DNA from: JAUXFS01 sp050329575 | GTDB lineage: Bacteria > Pseudomonadota > Alphaproteobacteria > Rhodospirillales > Defluviicoccaceae | Assembly (NCBI GenBank): GCA_050329575.1 | Contig: JBHJOP010000077.1 | Location: 1-64,000, forward strand | Direction: 5' to 3' | Length of the DNA stretch: 64,000 nt | In this document: in pieces, positions 18,294 to 26,897 of the stretch | How positions within the stretch are numbered: the first letter of the stretch is position 1 | How the letters are laid out: each line of letters starts with the position of its first letter | Program-made: the position numbers and the translations under genes | The notes under the pieces: model-generated | What the model saw: only the letters and a program-made list of their open reading frames with translations | Told to the model about the DNA's origin: nothing | The model's database searches: none

Positions 18294-18644
18294 GTCGGCT
18301 GTTCCCCTGACGGTCACGAATCGCGCGCGAGTTCGGACCGCGACCCTAGCAGGAAGCGCGCCCTTTCGCCAGTCGCCAACCAACACGGTGCGGATTCGGA
18401 AACGATCGTGAAACCAATGCCTTGACGGCTCGGTGCGTGAGGTGTTCCGCCTTTATGTTAAAATTATGGTTCTGCTTTGCTTAACGCTTTGTTATGTTGG
18501 TTGAAAATACAAATGAGACGGCACGAGGGAGATCGCGTGATCGCCGACCCGTGCGGGTGTTGCAGGGCGTGTGGGCGGATGAGAGCCTGATCCGGTTCGG
18601 CGTGGCCGCCAGAGGATCGGCGCCAACTCGGCAATAGAGGCCCA
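18294..18644. promoter_or_regulatory. 351-bp divergent intergenic region (pgm / DacF-like gene)
   Basis: No convincing gene is present. The half nearest pgm is GC-rich. Positions about 18445-18520 form an AT-rich island (TTATGTTAAAATTATGG, TTGCTTAACGCTTTGTTATG, TTGAAAATACAAATGAG) unlike the rest of the neighbourhood and the likely site of one or both divergent promoters. I cannot assign -35/-10 boxes with confidence. Confidence 0.45.
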
Positions 18645-20105
18645 ATGAGGGAGCGCATGATGGTTCGCGGCGGAGTGAGGGTCCTTCGCGTCTTTTGCCT
18701 TGTTGTCGCGCTGGTCGGTGCCGTCAGTGTTTCGGCGAGCGCCTCCGCCCCGGCCGCCCGCTATGCCGCCCTCGTCGTCGATGCCGACACCGGTCGCGTT
18801 CTCCACGCCCGCAATGCCGACACCCTGAGGTATCCCGCCTCGCTGACCAAGATCATGACCCTCTATCTTGTTTTCGACGCTCTGGAGAGGGGCCGACTGC
18901 GGCTCGATCAGCCGATCGTGTTTTCCGCCCGGGCCGCCGCCCAACCACCGAGCAAGGTGGGCCTCCGGCCCGGGGAGACGATCACCGTCGAGGATGCGAT
19001 CCTGGTGCTGGTCACCAAGTCGGCGAACGACGTTGCGACCGCTATCGCCGAAGAGCTGGGCGGCAGCGAGGCGAATTTCGCGCTGATGATGACCGCCAAG
19101 GCGCGCACGCTCGGGATGTCGCGAACCACGTTCCGCAACGCGTCGGGGCTTCCGCACAACGCCCAGCTGAGCACCGCACGCGACATGGCGGTGCTGGCGC
19201 GGGCGCTGCTCCGCGACTTCCCGCGGTATTATCCCTACTTCTCCGTCGCGAGCCACGAACACGCGGGCGTCCTGTACCGAAACCACAACCGGCTGCTCGC
19301 CAGCTATGACGGGCTCGACGGCATCAAGACCGGCTACATCCACGCTTCCGGGTTCAACCTCGTGGCATCGGCGCGGCGCAACGGCCGGCGGCTGATCGGG
19401 GTGGTGTTCGGCGGGGACAATGCGGAACAGCGGAACCGGATTATGGCCCGCCTCCTCGATGCGGGCTTCGGCCAAGCGAGCACCACGACAACCGTAGCGG
19501 CGCCCCTCGTCCCGCGGCCGCCGCTGGAGGTTGCCGCGGGCGGTTCCGCAACGGCTGCGAGCGGGATGTGGGCCATTCAGGTCGGCGCCTTCCGCCAGCC
19601 GCAGCCGGCCCGCAGGATCGCGCGGGTCGCACTGGACACCGCTCCCGAGTACCTCTCCCGCGGCACCGTCACTGTCGTCCGTCAGGCGAACGCCAACAGC
19701 AAGCCCTACTATCTCGCACGAATCCACGGCATTGGCGGCGACGACGCGCAGAAGGCCTGCCGCAAGTTGAAGGGAAAGGGGATCGACTGCTTGCGGGTTC
19801 GCCTCCCCGGCGCCGCAGCGGTCACCTCCCCCGCCCGACCTGCTTCCAGGCCGGATCTCGACTGGGGCGTTCAGGTCGGTGCCTATCCCGAATCTGCGAC
19901 CGCCTCCAGGATCGCCAGGGAAGCCGTCGGCCTGGTTCCGGACCTGCTGGAGCTCGGCGAGGTGGCGGTGTCGCCATTGACCGACGGTGGCCGCCAACCG
20001 CTCTACCGGGCCCGCATCCTCGGGATCGGCAAGGATCACGCCCATGAGGCCTGCCGGCAGCTGGCCGCGAAGGAGCTGCCGTGCATGGTCCTGCGTGACG
20101 GCTGA
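18645..20105 (+). CDS. D-alanyl-D-alanine carboxypeptidase (DacF-like) with two SPOR repeats
   Basis: A 486-residue exported penicillin-binding protein. A signal peptide (MRERMMVRGGVRVLRVFCLV...) precedes the peptidase S11 domain with SxxK at Ser66 (ASLTKIM), the SxN motif (KSANDVA), and KTG in GIKTGYIHASG. After a linker, two SPOR-type repeats occur: WAIQVGAFRQ...GKGIDCLRV and WGVQVGAYPE...AKELPCMVL. SPOR domains bind glycan strands lacking stem peptides, so the enzyme is probably directed to the division septum to trim peptidoglycan pentapeptides. One SPOR is usual in this family. Confidence 0.93.
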   Translation: MRERMMVRGGVRVLRVFCLVVALVGAVSVSASASAPAARYAALVVDADTGRVLHARNADTLRYPASLTKIMTLYLVFDALERGRLRLDQPIVFSARAAAQPPSKVGLRPGETITVEDAILVLVTKSANDVATAIAEELGGSEANFALMMTAKARTLGMSRTTFRNASGLPHNAQLSTARDMAVLARALLRDFPRYYPYFSVASHEHAGVLYRNHNRLLASYDGLDGIKTGYIHASGFNLVASARRNGRRLIGVVFGGDNAEQRNRIMARLLDAGFGQASTTTTVAAPLVPRPPLEVAAGGSATAASGMWAIQVGAFRQPQPARRIARVALDTAPEYLSRGTVTVVRQANANSKPYYLARIHGIGGDDAQKACRKLKGKGIDCLRVRLPGAAAVTSPARPASRPDLDWGVQVGAYPESATASRIAREAVGLVPDLLELGEVAVSPLTDGGRQPLYRARILGIGKDHAHEACRQLAAKELPCMVLRDG

Positions 20106-20142
20106 GGACCGCGTCTCGAGTGCCGTTTCGGGCCTCGACTCG

Positions 20143-20580
20143 TCAGAACGGAACGCGGTCCAGTCCGTTCCGAAGCCTGAGAAGATACGCTTTGCGATGG
20201 CGTCGTCGCCAGTCCGCGATCGTCCACTCTTCGGAGGAAGCCGGCACGTCCGGCCGGGCGAGGAACGCCATCGCACGCCTCGGACCTCGTGCCGAAGCCC
20301 GCACGGGGATCTCGACCAGATCGTAGTCGTCGCCCTCGAAGACGCACAGACGCGTCGTGTCCGCCGGCCGAAGTCCCGAGGCGAGGATGCCGTCGACCCG
20401 CGCCCCCGGCATCGGGATGAGGATCGGATAGGTGGCCCCGAGGCGGCGGACCCGTCGGTAGCCGTCGACGAACGCCCGTTCGCGGCACAGGCGATCGGCC
20501 GGTCTCCCGATCACGGCAGAGAGGACTGCCACGTCCATCAGCGTGCCGTAGAAGAAGCAGTCTAAGGCGGTGGTGCTCAC
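20143..20580 (-). CDS. gamma-glutamylcyclotransferase (AIG2-like) family protein
   Basis: A 145-residue GGCT-fold protein. It has the substrate-binding loop FFYGTLMD near the N-terminus and a FEGDDYDLVEIPV block with the acidic residue typical of the AIG2 branch. Members act on gamma-glutamyl amines or peptides, but substrates of bacterial AIG2-like proteins are mostly unknown. The start is GTG and overlaps the isochorismatase stop as GTGA, so it is the last gene of the leftward chain. It converges with the DacF-like gene. Confidence 0.85.
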   Translation of the reverse strand: MSTTALDCFFYGTLMDVAVLSAVIGRPADRLCRERAFVDGYRRVRRLGATYPILIPMPGARVDGILASGLRPADTTRLCVFEGDDYDLVEIPVRASARGPRRAMAFLARPDVPASSEEWTIADWRRRHRKAYLLRLRNGLDRVPF

Positions 20581-21314
20581 GTGATGGCCGACGCCAGCCG
20601 GGCACCGCGCGAGGCCATCAGATACAGCCCGACATGATGGGTCGGTTGTTGCGGGTGGGCCGCCGTTTCAGGCAGCCCCAGCGACAGCGCCGTGTCCCGC
20701 GGAAGATCGTAGGTGGCGCACCCCGGTTCGTAGACGACGATGTGACTCAGCGTCGGCGTCATCCCGTGATTGCGGGCCGACAGGGTCGTGAGGACGAGAT
20801 CCATCACACAGATGTCGGTGCAGATGCCGACGACGACGATCGCCTGCAAGCCGTGGTCGTTGATCCACCGGACCATCCGGTTGTCACCGGTCGCGAGGTC
20901 GGTGGCACCGACAAAGCCATTGATGCAATCCTTGCGCAACAGGGTCGCCTGCGGGCAATCGGCCAACCACGCCAGCTGCGGGACGAGTTCGTCCTCGCCG
21001 CTTCCCCGCTCGCAGTGCGACGGATAGGGCGGCTCGGGTTTGCCGGGTTCGTGGGTATCCAGAAAGACGAAGATCGGCAGGTTCTTGGCGGCGAAGGCGC
21101 GCGCGAGCCGGTCGGTCTCGTCGACCATGCGGGCGACCTGGGCGTTGGCCGTGCGGGGGGCCAGCGCCCCGCCCCCCACGGTCGCGAAGCCGTTGATCAC
21201 ATCGACGACAACCAGGCCGCTGCGAAACGCCGCGCTGTCGAACGGTGCGACCGCGACTGGAAGCCAGCGTCGCAGCAGATCCATTTCGCGGCCGGCGGAG
21301 GTGCTGTCCGACAT
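20577..21314 (-). CDS. isochorismatase/nicotinamidase-family cysteine hydrolase
   Basis: A 245-residue protein with the Asp of GLVVVDVINGF, Lys of LLRKDCINGF, and Cys of VVGICTDICVMDL, the triad of nicotinamidase-like hydrolases. The HTH/DTHEPGKPEPPYPSHC region resembles the metal-binding DxHxxxxPEFxxxPxHC of PncA, so nicotinamide deamidation is possible. The start MSDSTSAGREMDLL was chosen because GGGGAG stands 8 nt upstream; an ATG at 21344, overlapping the previous stop as ATGA, is an alternative. It is coupled to the downstream GGCT-like gene. Confidence 0.86.
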   Translation of the reverse strand: MSDSTSAGREMDLLRRWLPVAVAPFDSAAFRSGLVVVDVINGFATVGGGALAPRTANAQVARMVDETDRLARAFAAKNLPIFVFLDTHEPGKPEPPYPSHCERGSGEDELVPQLAWLADCPQATLLRKDCINGFVGATDLATGDNRMVRWINDHGLQAIVVVGICTDICVMDLVLTTLSARNHGMTPTLSHIVVYEPGCATYDLPRDTALSLGLPETAAHPQQPTHHVGLYLMASRGARLASAIT

Positions 21315-21340
21315 GGCTCGTGCTCCCCGAACATGGGCTG

Positions 21341-22729
21341 TCATTCCACCGCGCGCGGGTCGATGCCGCTCAACCGGAGTTGCCGTGCCAGTTCCTCGGT
21401 CAGCCGCCGCAACGCCGCCCCGTCCGCCGCTTCGCAGCGACCCACCAGCACCGCCTGGGTGTTGGATGCGCGCAACAACCACCACCCGTCGATGGAACTG
21501 ACGCGAACACCATCGATCTCCTGGACGGTGATGCCGTCGACACTGTTCAGCCGTTCACGGACTTCGTCAACCACCCGAAACTTCCGATCCTCTGGACAAT
21601 CGAACCGCAGTTCGGGGGTGTTGATCAGGCTCGGCATGGCATCGCGCAGGGCGGCGAGGCTGGTTCCGGAACCGCCGACCACGGACAGCAGTCGCACGGC
21701 CGCATAGAGGGCGTCGTCGTAACCGTAGTAGCGGTCGGCGAAGAACACGTGACCACTCATCTCACCGGCGAGCGGCGCCCCCGTCTCCGCCATCAGCGTC
21801 TTGATCGGCGAGTGCCCGGTGCGGCTCATCAGGGGTCGTCCGCCCATTCTGGCGATCTCGTCGAAGAAGACCCGGCTCGCCTTGACGTCGGCGATGATCG
21901 TCGATCCCGGCAGGGCGTCGAGCACGGATTTGGCCAGGACGACCAGCAATTGATCGCCCCACAGGACGCGGCCCTCCCCGTCGATCACGCCGATGCGGTC
22001 GCCGTCGCCGTCGAACGCGATGCCGAGGTCGCAGCGCCGTTCGCGAACGAGGTGCTTCAGCTGCTCCAGGTTCTCCTCGACGGTCGGGTCCGGATGGTGC
22101 GCCGGAAAGCGGCCGTCGACCTCCTCGTTGAGCAGGATGTGGCGGCCCGGAAGTCGTTCGACCAGGAGCTTCAGAACGTCGCCGGCGGCACCGTTGCCCG
22201 CATCCCAGGCCACCGTCAGCGGCCGGGCGTTCTCGAGATCGCGGATCAGCCGGGCGACGTAGGTCTCCGCCACCGGCCGCTGTTCGACCGATCCGGCGCC
22301 CACGGCGTAGTCGCCGGCCGCCGCCAGCCGTCCCAGTTCTTGAATATCGTCACCGAAGAACGGCCGCCCGCCCAGCGTCATCTTGATGCCGTTGTAATCC
22401 GGCGGGTTGTGGGAGCCGGTGATCATCATGCCGCCGTCGGCGCCAAGGTGGTGGACGGCGAAGTAGAGCATCGGCGTCGGACCCAGGCCGATGCGGTAAA
22501 CTCCCGTTCCGGTGGCGCAAAGACCGTCGATCAGCGCCGCCTCCAGGGCGGGGGAGGTGATCCGGCCGTCGTAGCCGACCGCGACGTTGTCGCCGCCGCC
22601 GCGCACGACCCTGGTTCCGAAAGCGCGGCCGAGGGCGCGAACGTCTTCGATGGTCAGGGTCTCGCCCACGATGCCGCGGATGTCGTAGGCCCTGAGGATG
22701 CTGGGATCGCAGGAATGCGGGTCGGTCAT
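21341..22729 (-). CDS. phosphomannomutase/phosphoglucomutase (AlgC/ManB type)
   Basis: A 462-residue alpha-D-phosphohexomutase. It opens with LRAYDIRGIVGETLT, carries the catalytic phosphoserine loop MITGSHNPPDYNGIKM, Mg loop AFDGDGDRIGVID, sugar loop GEMSGHVFF, and phosphate loop RASNTQAVLVGRCEA. This is the AlgC/CpsG-like type that converts mannose- or glucose-6-phosphate to the 1-phosphate. Lying directly after galU and ugd, it probably supplies GDP-mannose or UDP-sugar precursors for surface polysaccharide. Confidence 0.93.
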   Translation of the reverse strand: MTDPHSCDPSILRAYDIRGIVGETLTIEDVRALGRAFGTRVVRGGGDNVAVGYDGRITSPALEAALIDGLCATGTGVYRIGLGPTPMLYFAVHHLGADGGMMITGSHNPPDYNGIKMTLGGRPFFGDDIQELGRLAAAGDYAVGAGSVEQRPVAETYVARLIRDLENARPLTVAWDAGNGAAGDVLKLLVERLPGRHILLNEEVDGRFPAHHPDPTVEENLEQLKHLVRERRCDLGIAFDGDGDRIGVIDGEGRVLWGDQLLVVLAKSVLDALPGSTIIADVKASRVFFDEIARMGGRPLMSRTGHSPIKTLMAETGAPLAGEMSGHVFFADRYYGYDDALYAAVRLLSVVGGSGTSLAALRDAMPSLINTPELRFDCPEDRKFRVVDEVRERLNSVDGITVQEIDGVRVSSIDGWWLLRASNTQAVLVGRCEAADGAALRRLTEELARQLRLSGIDPRAVE

Positions 22730-22751
22730 GACATGCGGATCCGGCTGCGCG

Positions 22752-24071
22752 TCATCGCGCCGTCACGGCGGGGCGCCCGATGCTCGTGTAGCTGAATCCC
22801 GCATCGGCCATGGCGCGGGCGTCATAGATGTTGCGCAGGTCGACCACGAGCGGCCGTTTCATCAGCGCCTTCATCCTGTCGAGATCGAGGGCGCGGAACT
22901 CGTTCCATTCGGTGAGGATCGCCACCGCGTCGGCGTCGGCCAGGGTTTCGTAGGCATCGCCGCACCAGACAACACCGTTCAGCAGCGGCTTCGCCTGGTC
23001 CATGCCCTCCGGATCGAACACCCGGACGACGGCGCCCGCCGACCGCAGCGCCGGAACGATGTCGAGGCTGGGCGAGTCGCGCATGTCGTCGGTGTTGGGC
23101 TTGAAGGTCAGGCCGAGGACGGCGATCGTCTTGCCTGCCACCGAACCGTCGCAGGCGGCGATGATCCTGTCCGCCATCCGCTTCTTCCGTTCGCTGTTGA
23201 TCTCGATGACGGTCTCGACGATGCGCAACGGATTGCCGACATCGCGGGCCGTCGTCGCCAGCGCCAGGGTGTCCTTGGGGAAGCAGGAGCCGCCGTATCC
23301 GGGACCGGGATGCAGGAACTTGCGGCCGATGCGACCGTCGAGCCCGATGCCGCGGGCGACGTCGTGGACGTCGGCACCGACCTTCTCGCACAGATCGGCG
23401 ATTTCGTTGATGAACGTGATCTTGGTGGCGAGAAAGGTGTTCGAGGCGTACTTGATCAGCTCCGAGGTGGTCCGCGAGGTGAAGACGATCGGCGTTTCGA
23501 TCAGGTACAGGACCCGATAAAGCCGACGCATGACCTCCTTGGCGCGCTCGCTTTCGGTGCCGATGACGACCCGGTCGGGCCGCATGAAATCGTTGATCGC
23601 CGAGCCCTCGCGCAGGAACTCCGGATTCGAGACGACGTCGAACTCGGCCTCCGGCCGGACCTCGCGGATGATCCGCTCGACCTCGTCGCCGGTTCCGACC
23701 GGTACCGTCGACTTGGTGACCACCACCGTGTAGCCGTCGATCGCGGCAGCGATCTCGCGCGCCGCGGCATAGACGTAACTGAGGTCGGCGTGACCGTCTC
23801 CTCGCCGGCTCGGCGTACCGACGGCGATGAACACCGCGTCCGACGTCCGAACCGCGGCCGGCAGATCGGTGGTGAAATCGAGCCGCTTCGCCTGCACGTT
23901 GCCGAGCACCAGCGCATCGAGCCCGGGCTCATAGATGGGCATCTCGCCCCGTCGGAGCCGCTCGATCTTGGCGGCGTCGGTGTCGACGCAGGTGACGTTG
24001 ACACCGAATTCGGAGAAACAGGCGCCCGAGACCAACCCAACGTAGCCGGCGCCGATCATCGCAACGTGCAT
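22752..24071 (-). CDS. ugd: UDP-glucose 6-dehydrogenase
   Basis: A 439-residue NAD-dependent dehydrogenase that oxidises UDP-glucose to UDP-glucuronate. The N-terminal Rossmann loop is MIGAGYVGLVSGACFSEFG, followed by IAVGTPSRRGDGHADLSYV and VVTKSTVPVGTG. The catalytic Cys is about residue 263 in YGGSCFPKDTLAL, preceded by EIADLCEKVGAD. The C-terminal UDP-binding domain has AVLGLTFKPNTDDMRDSPS. galU ends 4 bp upstream, so the substrate-producing and substrate-using enzymes are encoded together. Confidence 0.97.
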   Translation of the reverse strand: MHVAMIGAGYVGLVSGACFSEFGVNVTCVDTDAAKIERLRRGEMPIYEPGLDALVLGNVQAKRLDFTTDLPAAVRTSDAVFIAVGTPSRRGDGHADLSYVYAAAREIAAAIDGYTVVVTKSTVPVGTGDEVERIIREVRPEAEFDVVSNPEFLREGSAINDFMRPDRVVIGTESERAKEVMRRLYRVLYLIETPIVFTSRTTSELIKYASNTFLATKITFINEIADLCEKVGADVHDVARGIGLDGRIGRKFLHPGPGYGGSCFPKDTLALATTARDVGNPLRIVETVIEINSERKKRMADRIIAACDGSVAGKTIAVLGLTFKPNTDDMRDSPSLDIVPALRSAGAVVRVFDPEGMDQAKPLLNGVVWCGDAYETLADADAVAILTEWNEFRALDLDRMKALMKRPLVVDLRNIYDARAMADAGFSYTSIGRPAVTAR

Positions 24072-24075
24072 GGTG

Positions 24076-24996
24076 TCAACCCGCCTTGCGCTTGAGGACC
24101 TCGGCCGGCCGTTGGCCGGACACGCCGTCGAGCAACCGCTTCAGCATGTCCTCGACGTCCTGCCTCATGTCTTCGCGATGCAAGCCGAAGGCCACGTTGG
24201 CCTCGAGATAACCGAGCTTGCTGCCGCAGTCGAAGCGCCGGCCGTCGAACCGGTAGCCGTGGAATGGCACCAGGCCCATGCTCTTGGCGAGAGCGTCGGT
24301 CAACTGGATCTCGTCGCCGGCACCGTGCCCGAGGTGCTCAAGGATGGTAAGAATGATCGGTTGCAGGATGTAGCGGCCGATGATGCCGAGGTTGGAGGGA
24401 GCATCGGCGGGGGCCGGTTTCTCGACGACGCTCCTGGCGCTCACCAGGCGACCGTCCTCGCTGGCGACTTCGAGGATCCCGTAGCGGTTGGTCCGATGGG
24501 GCGGCACCTCGTCGACGGCGACCATGTTGCCGCCGACCTTTTCGTGGGCTTCGATCATCTGGCGCAGGCAGCCGGTCTGCGCGAGGATCAGATCGTCGGC
24601 GAGCAGGACCGCAAACGGCTCGTCGCCGATGAAGTTGCGCGCACACCAGACAGCGTGACCGAGGCCGAGGGGCTTCTGCTGACGGGTGAAGGAGATGTGT
24701 CCGGGGGCAGGCATCCACTCGTTCACCGATCGCAGGGCATCGAGCTTGCCACGTTCGACGAGCACCTGCTCGAGCTCGACGCTGTGGTCGAAGTGGTCCT
24801 CGATCGCGCTCTTGGCCCGGCCGGTGACGAAAATGAACTCCTCGATGCCTGCCGCCCTCGCCTCTTCCAGCGCATACTGGATCAGCGGCTTGTCGACGAT
24901 CGGCAACATCTCCTTGGGCATCGCCTTGGTCGCGGGCAGGAAGCGGGTCCCGAGTCCGGCCACGGGGAAGACGGCTTTGCGCACTGGCTTGGGCAT
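24076..24996 (-). CDS. galU: UTP--glucose-1-phosphate uridylyltransferase
   Basis: A 306-residue nucleotidyltransferase producing UDP-glucose. The start ATG follows AAGGAACCACG; the frame is open further upstream but only this start gives MPKPVRKAVFPVAGLGTRFL, the nucleotide-binding GLGTRFLPATKAMPKEM. VDKPLIQYALEEA, FVTGRAKSAIEDHFD, VLLADDLI and GLVPFHGYRFDGRRFDCGSKLGYL are family blocks. It heads a unit with ugd and the phosphohexomutase. The 190 bp upstream, before the J-protein end, include a CCCTTAAAGG stretch near 25131 and probably hold its promoter. Confidence 0.97.
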   Translation of the reverse strand: MPKPVRKAVFPVAGLGTRFLPATKAMPKEMLPIVDKPLIQYALEEARAAGIEEFIFVTGRAKSAIEDHFDHSVELEQVLVERGKLDALRSVNEWMPAPGHISFTRQQKPLGLGHAVWCARNFIGDEPFAVLLADDLILAQTGCLRQMIEAHEKVGGNMVAVDEVPPHRTNRYGILEVASEDGRLVSARSVVEKPAPADAPSNLGIIGRYILQPIILTILEHLGHGAGDEIQLTDALAKSMGLVPFHGYRFDGRRFDCGSKLGYLEANVAFGLHREDMRQDVEDMLKRLLDGVSGQRPAEVLKRKAG

Positions 24997-25186
24997 CGTG
25001 GTTCCTTGCTTTGACGGTGTCGTGGCTGTGACGGTGTCGTGCGGCCGAAGGCTCGCCGAAGAACGAAGCGGTTTTTTGCCACAGCGGCGCCGAAGTCGCA
25101 ACCAGTATGCTCGGGCGATCGCTAACACTACCCTTAAAGGTGGCGCAAGGACCCTTCGGGCCGACACCCTGCGGCCGCGGGGAGGT

Positions 25187-25909
25187 TCAACGCCCCAAGA
25201 GGACATCCTTGGCCTGGTTGACCTTGGCCGCCAGGAAGGTAGAGCCCCCCTTGTCCGGGTGCAAGCCGGCGATCAAGCGATGATAGGCGGTCTTGATCTC
25301 CGCTTCGCTGGCACCGGGCTGAAGACCGAGCACCTCGAAGGCTTCTTCTCGGGTCATGGTTCCTTCGCCGCCGCGATCCCGACGCCGTCCGCCATCGGCA
25401 TCTCCGGTTTCATCGTCTCGCCAGGTCGGATGCACACGGTCGAGGTACGCCTCCAGGATCTGTGCCGACTGCGGATCCTGCCTCCGGCAGAGAGCGAGCA
25501 GCGTGGTCACTTCGGCGACGTCCAGGTCACTCAGGCGCCGCCCGGCGAACGGTCCCTCGATGACCATTCCGTCGACGTCGCCGCTGTCGTGGTCCAGCGT
25601 CATCCGCAGGAAGCGCGTCTCCACGGACGACGTTTCACCCGTAGCTCCCGAAGCCATGCGATGGAAGGTTCGCGCCGTGCGCGCCGCCTGGAGAAGACGC
25701 ATCAGCCAAGGCAACAGCAAGGCTCCCATCCCAAGCGCCCAACCGAGTCTTCCGGTCACCGCGAGAACGATCAGTGACCCTCCGGCGATGGCAAACCCGG
25801 TCCATTTCAACACCCGCAGCAGCGTCTTCGGCTCCGTCGAGACGTACCAGTGAAGGACCAGGAGCACTCCGACGACGAGTGCGGTTCCGAGCAGCAAGGC
25901 CGGGAGCAC
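25187..25909 (-). CDS. membrane-anchored J-domain protein, Tim14/Pam18-like
   Basis: A 240-residue protein (GTG start) with two N-terminal membrane segments (LPALLLGTALVVGVLLVLHW and the TGFAIAGGSLIVLAVTGRLG region), a central soluble part and a C-terminal J domain with HPD at about 217-219. The tail HPDKGGSTFLAAKVNQAKD is strikingly like mitochondrial Pam18/Tim14, and unlike the HPDxN... of general DnaJ. It should stimulate DnaK at the membrane. It lies 4 bp after the VWA gene. What client it serves is unknown. Confidence 0.85.
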   Translation of the reverse strand: MLPALLLGTALVVGVLLVLHWYVSTEPKTLLRVLKWTGFAIAGGSLIVLAVTGRLGWALGMGALLLPWLMRLLQAARTARTFHRMASGATGETSSVETRFLRMTLDHDSGDVDGMVIEGPFAGRRLSDLDVAEVTTLLALCRRQDPQSAQILEAYLDRVHPTWRDDETGDADGGRRRDRGGEGTMTREEAFEVLGLQPGASEAEIKTAYHRLIAGLHPDKGGSTFLAAKVNQAKDVLLGR

Positions 25910-25913
25910 CGAT

Positions 25914-26651
25914 TCAGCGTTCCTTCACCTGGTGGGCGATCAGCCGTACCGCGCCGCCGCGACGTCCGGCCAGATCCTCGAGGGCTCTCCGGCCGCCGGC
26001 GGCGAACACGGCGACCGCACCCAGCAAAGTCCTCAGCGTGTCGGCGGCGCCGGGATCGAAACGGCAGTAGGCGCCATGAGTCAGCCGGGCGATCTGCTTG
26101 AATGCGAACGTGGCGACCGGATCGGTGCCCTCATGGAACATGAATGCCGGAACACCGAGCACGCCGAGCTCGCCGGCCAGCGATCCCAGAGCGTCGACGT
26201 CCTCCTCGACGCAATCGCCGACGAAGACCAGGGCTGCCACCCTGCCCGCCCTCGTTTCGTTGATGCTGTGCTGGAGCACCTTGCGGATCTGGGTCCGACC
26301 GGCGAGACAGTAGACCGACGACATCATCCGCAACAGATCGGCCGGGCGTGTCAGCCATGGGCTCACCTTGAACTCGCCGAAGCCCCGGTAGCAGCAAAGC
26401 TGGATCGCCAGTCCGCCGAGCGCCGCCGTCTGTACGAACATCTCTCCTTGAATCTCTGCCGCCTGGTCCCAGGTCGGCTGGCGGCTGGCGGTCGCATCCA
26501 GCGCGAAGATCAGCCGGGCACGCTCGCCGCCCGTCCCCGGTTTCGGCGCCTTCGCGAGCTTCCCGAGAAAGGCGTCGACATCACTGGCGGGTGTCTTGCT
26601 CGGAACCTTGCCCTGTCGAACCATTGTCGCTGCCATCCGGAAAGCATCCAC
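25914..26651 (-). CDS. VWA domain-containing protein
   Basis: A 245-residue protein with a von Willebrand factor A-like fold. The metal-site motif is FALDATASRQPTW (DxTxS form of DxSxS); other elements are VLQHSINETRAGRVAALVFVGDCVEED and FKQIARLTHGAYCRF. There is no signal peptide or membrane segment, so it is probably cytoplasmic. The annotated start is GTG; an ATG five codons later is possible. It precedes the Tim14-like J-protein gene by 4 bp, implying joint expression. Function not known. Confidence 0.8.
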   Translation of the reverse strand: MDAFRMAATMVRQGKVPSKTPASDVDAFLGKLAKAPKPGTGGERARLIFALDATASRQPTWDQAAEIQGEMFVQTAALGGLAIQLCCYRGFGEFKVSPWLTRPADLLRMMSSVYCLAGRTQIRKVLQHSINETRAGRVAALVFVGDCVEEDVDALGSLAGELGVLGVPAFMFHEGTDPVATFAFKQIARLTHGAYCRFDPGAADTLRTLLGAVAVFAAGGRRALEDLAGRRGGAVRLIAHQVKER

Positions 26652-26693
26652 AAGGATTGGCCGGTTAACCTGTAGATAGGTGTTTCAGTGGCG

Positions 26694-26897
26694 CTAGCCA
26701 CTGCCGGCGGCGGCATAGGCGCGACGGTTGTCCAGGGAACGGGTGAGGGTGCGCTGTCGGAGGTCGGTGTCGATGCTGGCGACCGAGCGGCCGAGCCGCA
26801 TCAGGGCCGCGATCAGATGCATGGCGGTCGTCGATTTGCCGCCGCCGCCCTTCTCGTTGCCGACAACGATAACGTGCGGGCGCTGCCGATCGGTCAT
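26694..26897 (-). pseudogene. mipZ: truncated MipZ/ParA-like ATPase, N-terminal fragment only
   Basis: A 67-residue frame matching only the N-terminus of the alphaproteobacterial division-site ATPase MipZ: HVIVVGNEKGGGGKSTTAMH (deviant Walker A with Lys16 and Lys21) and ASIDTDLRQRTLTR, then a stop after YAAAGSG. Complete MipZ/ParA proteins have roughly 250-350 residues with Walker A', B and membrane-facing parts that are all missing; only 42 bp remain before the VWA gene and no other frame continues the homology. The ATG overlaps the oxidoreductase stop as ATGA. It is probably a deletion remnant, less likely a small regulatory protein. Confidence 0.72.

Noticed and set aside
20106..20161. Inverted repeat GGACCGCGT / ACGCGGTCC as terminator after the DacF-like gene
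   Set aside because: The arms are separated by 38 bp, one lies inside the convergent coding region, and no T-run follows; too weak to list.
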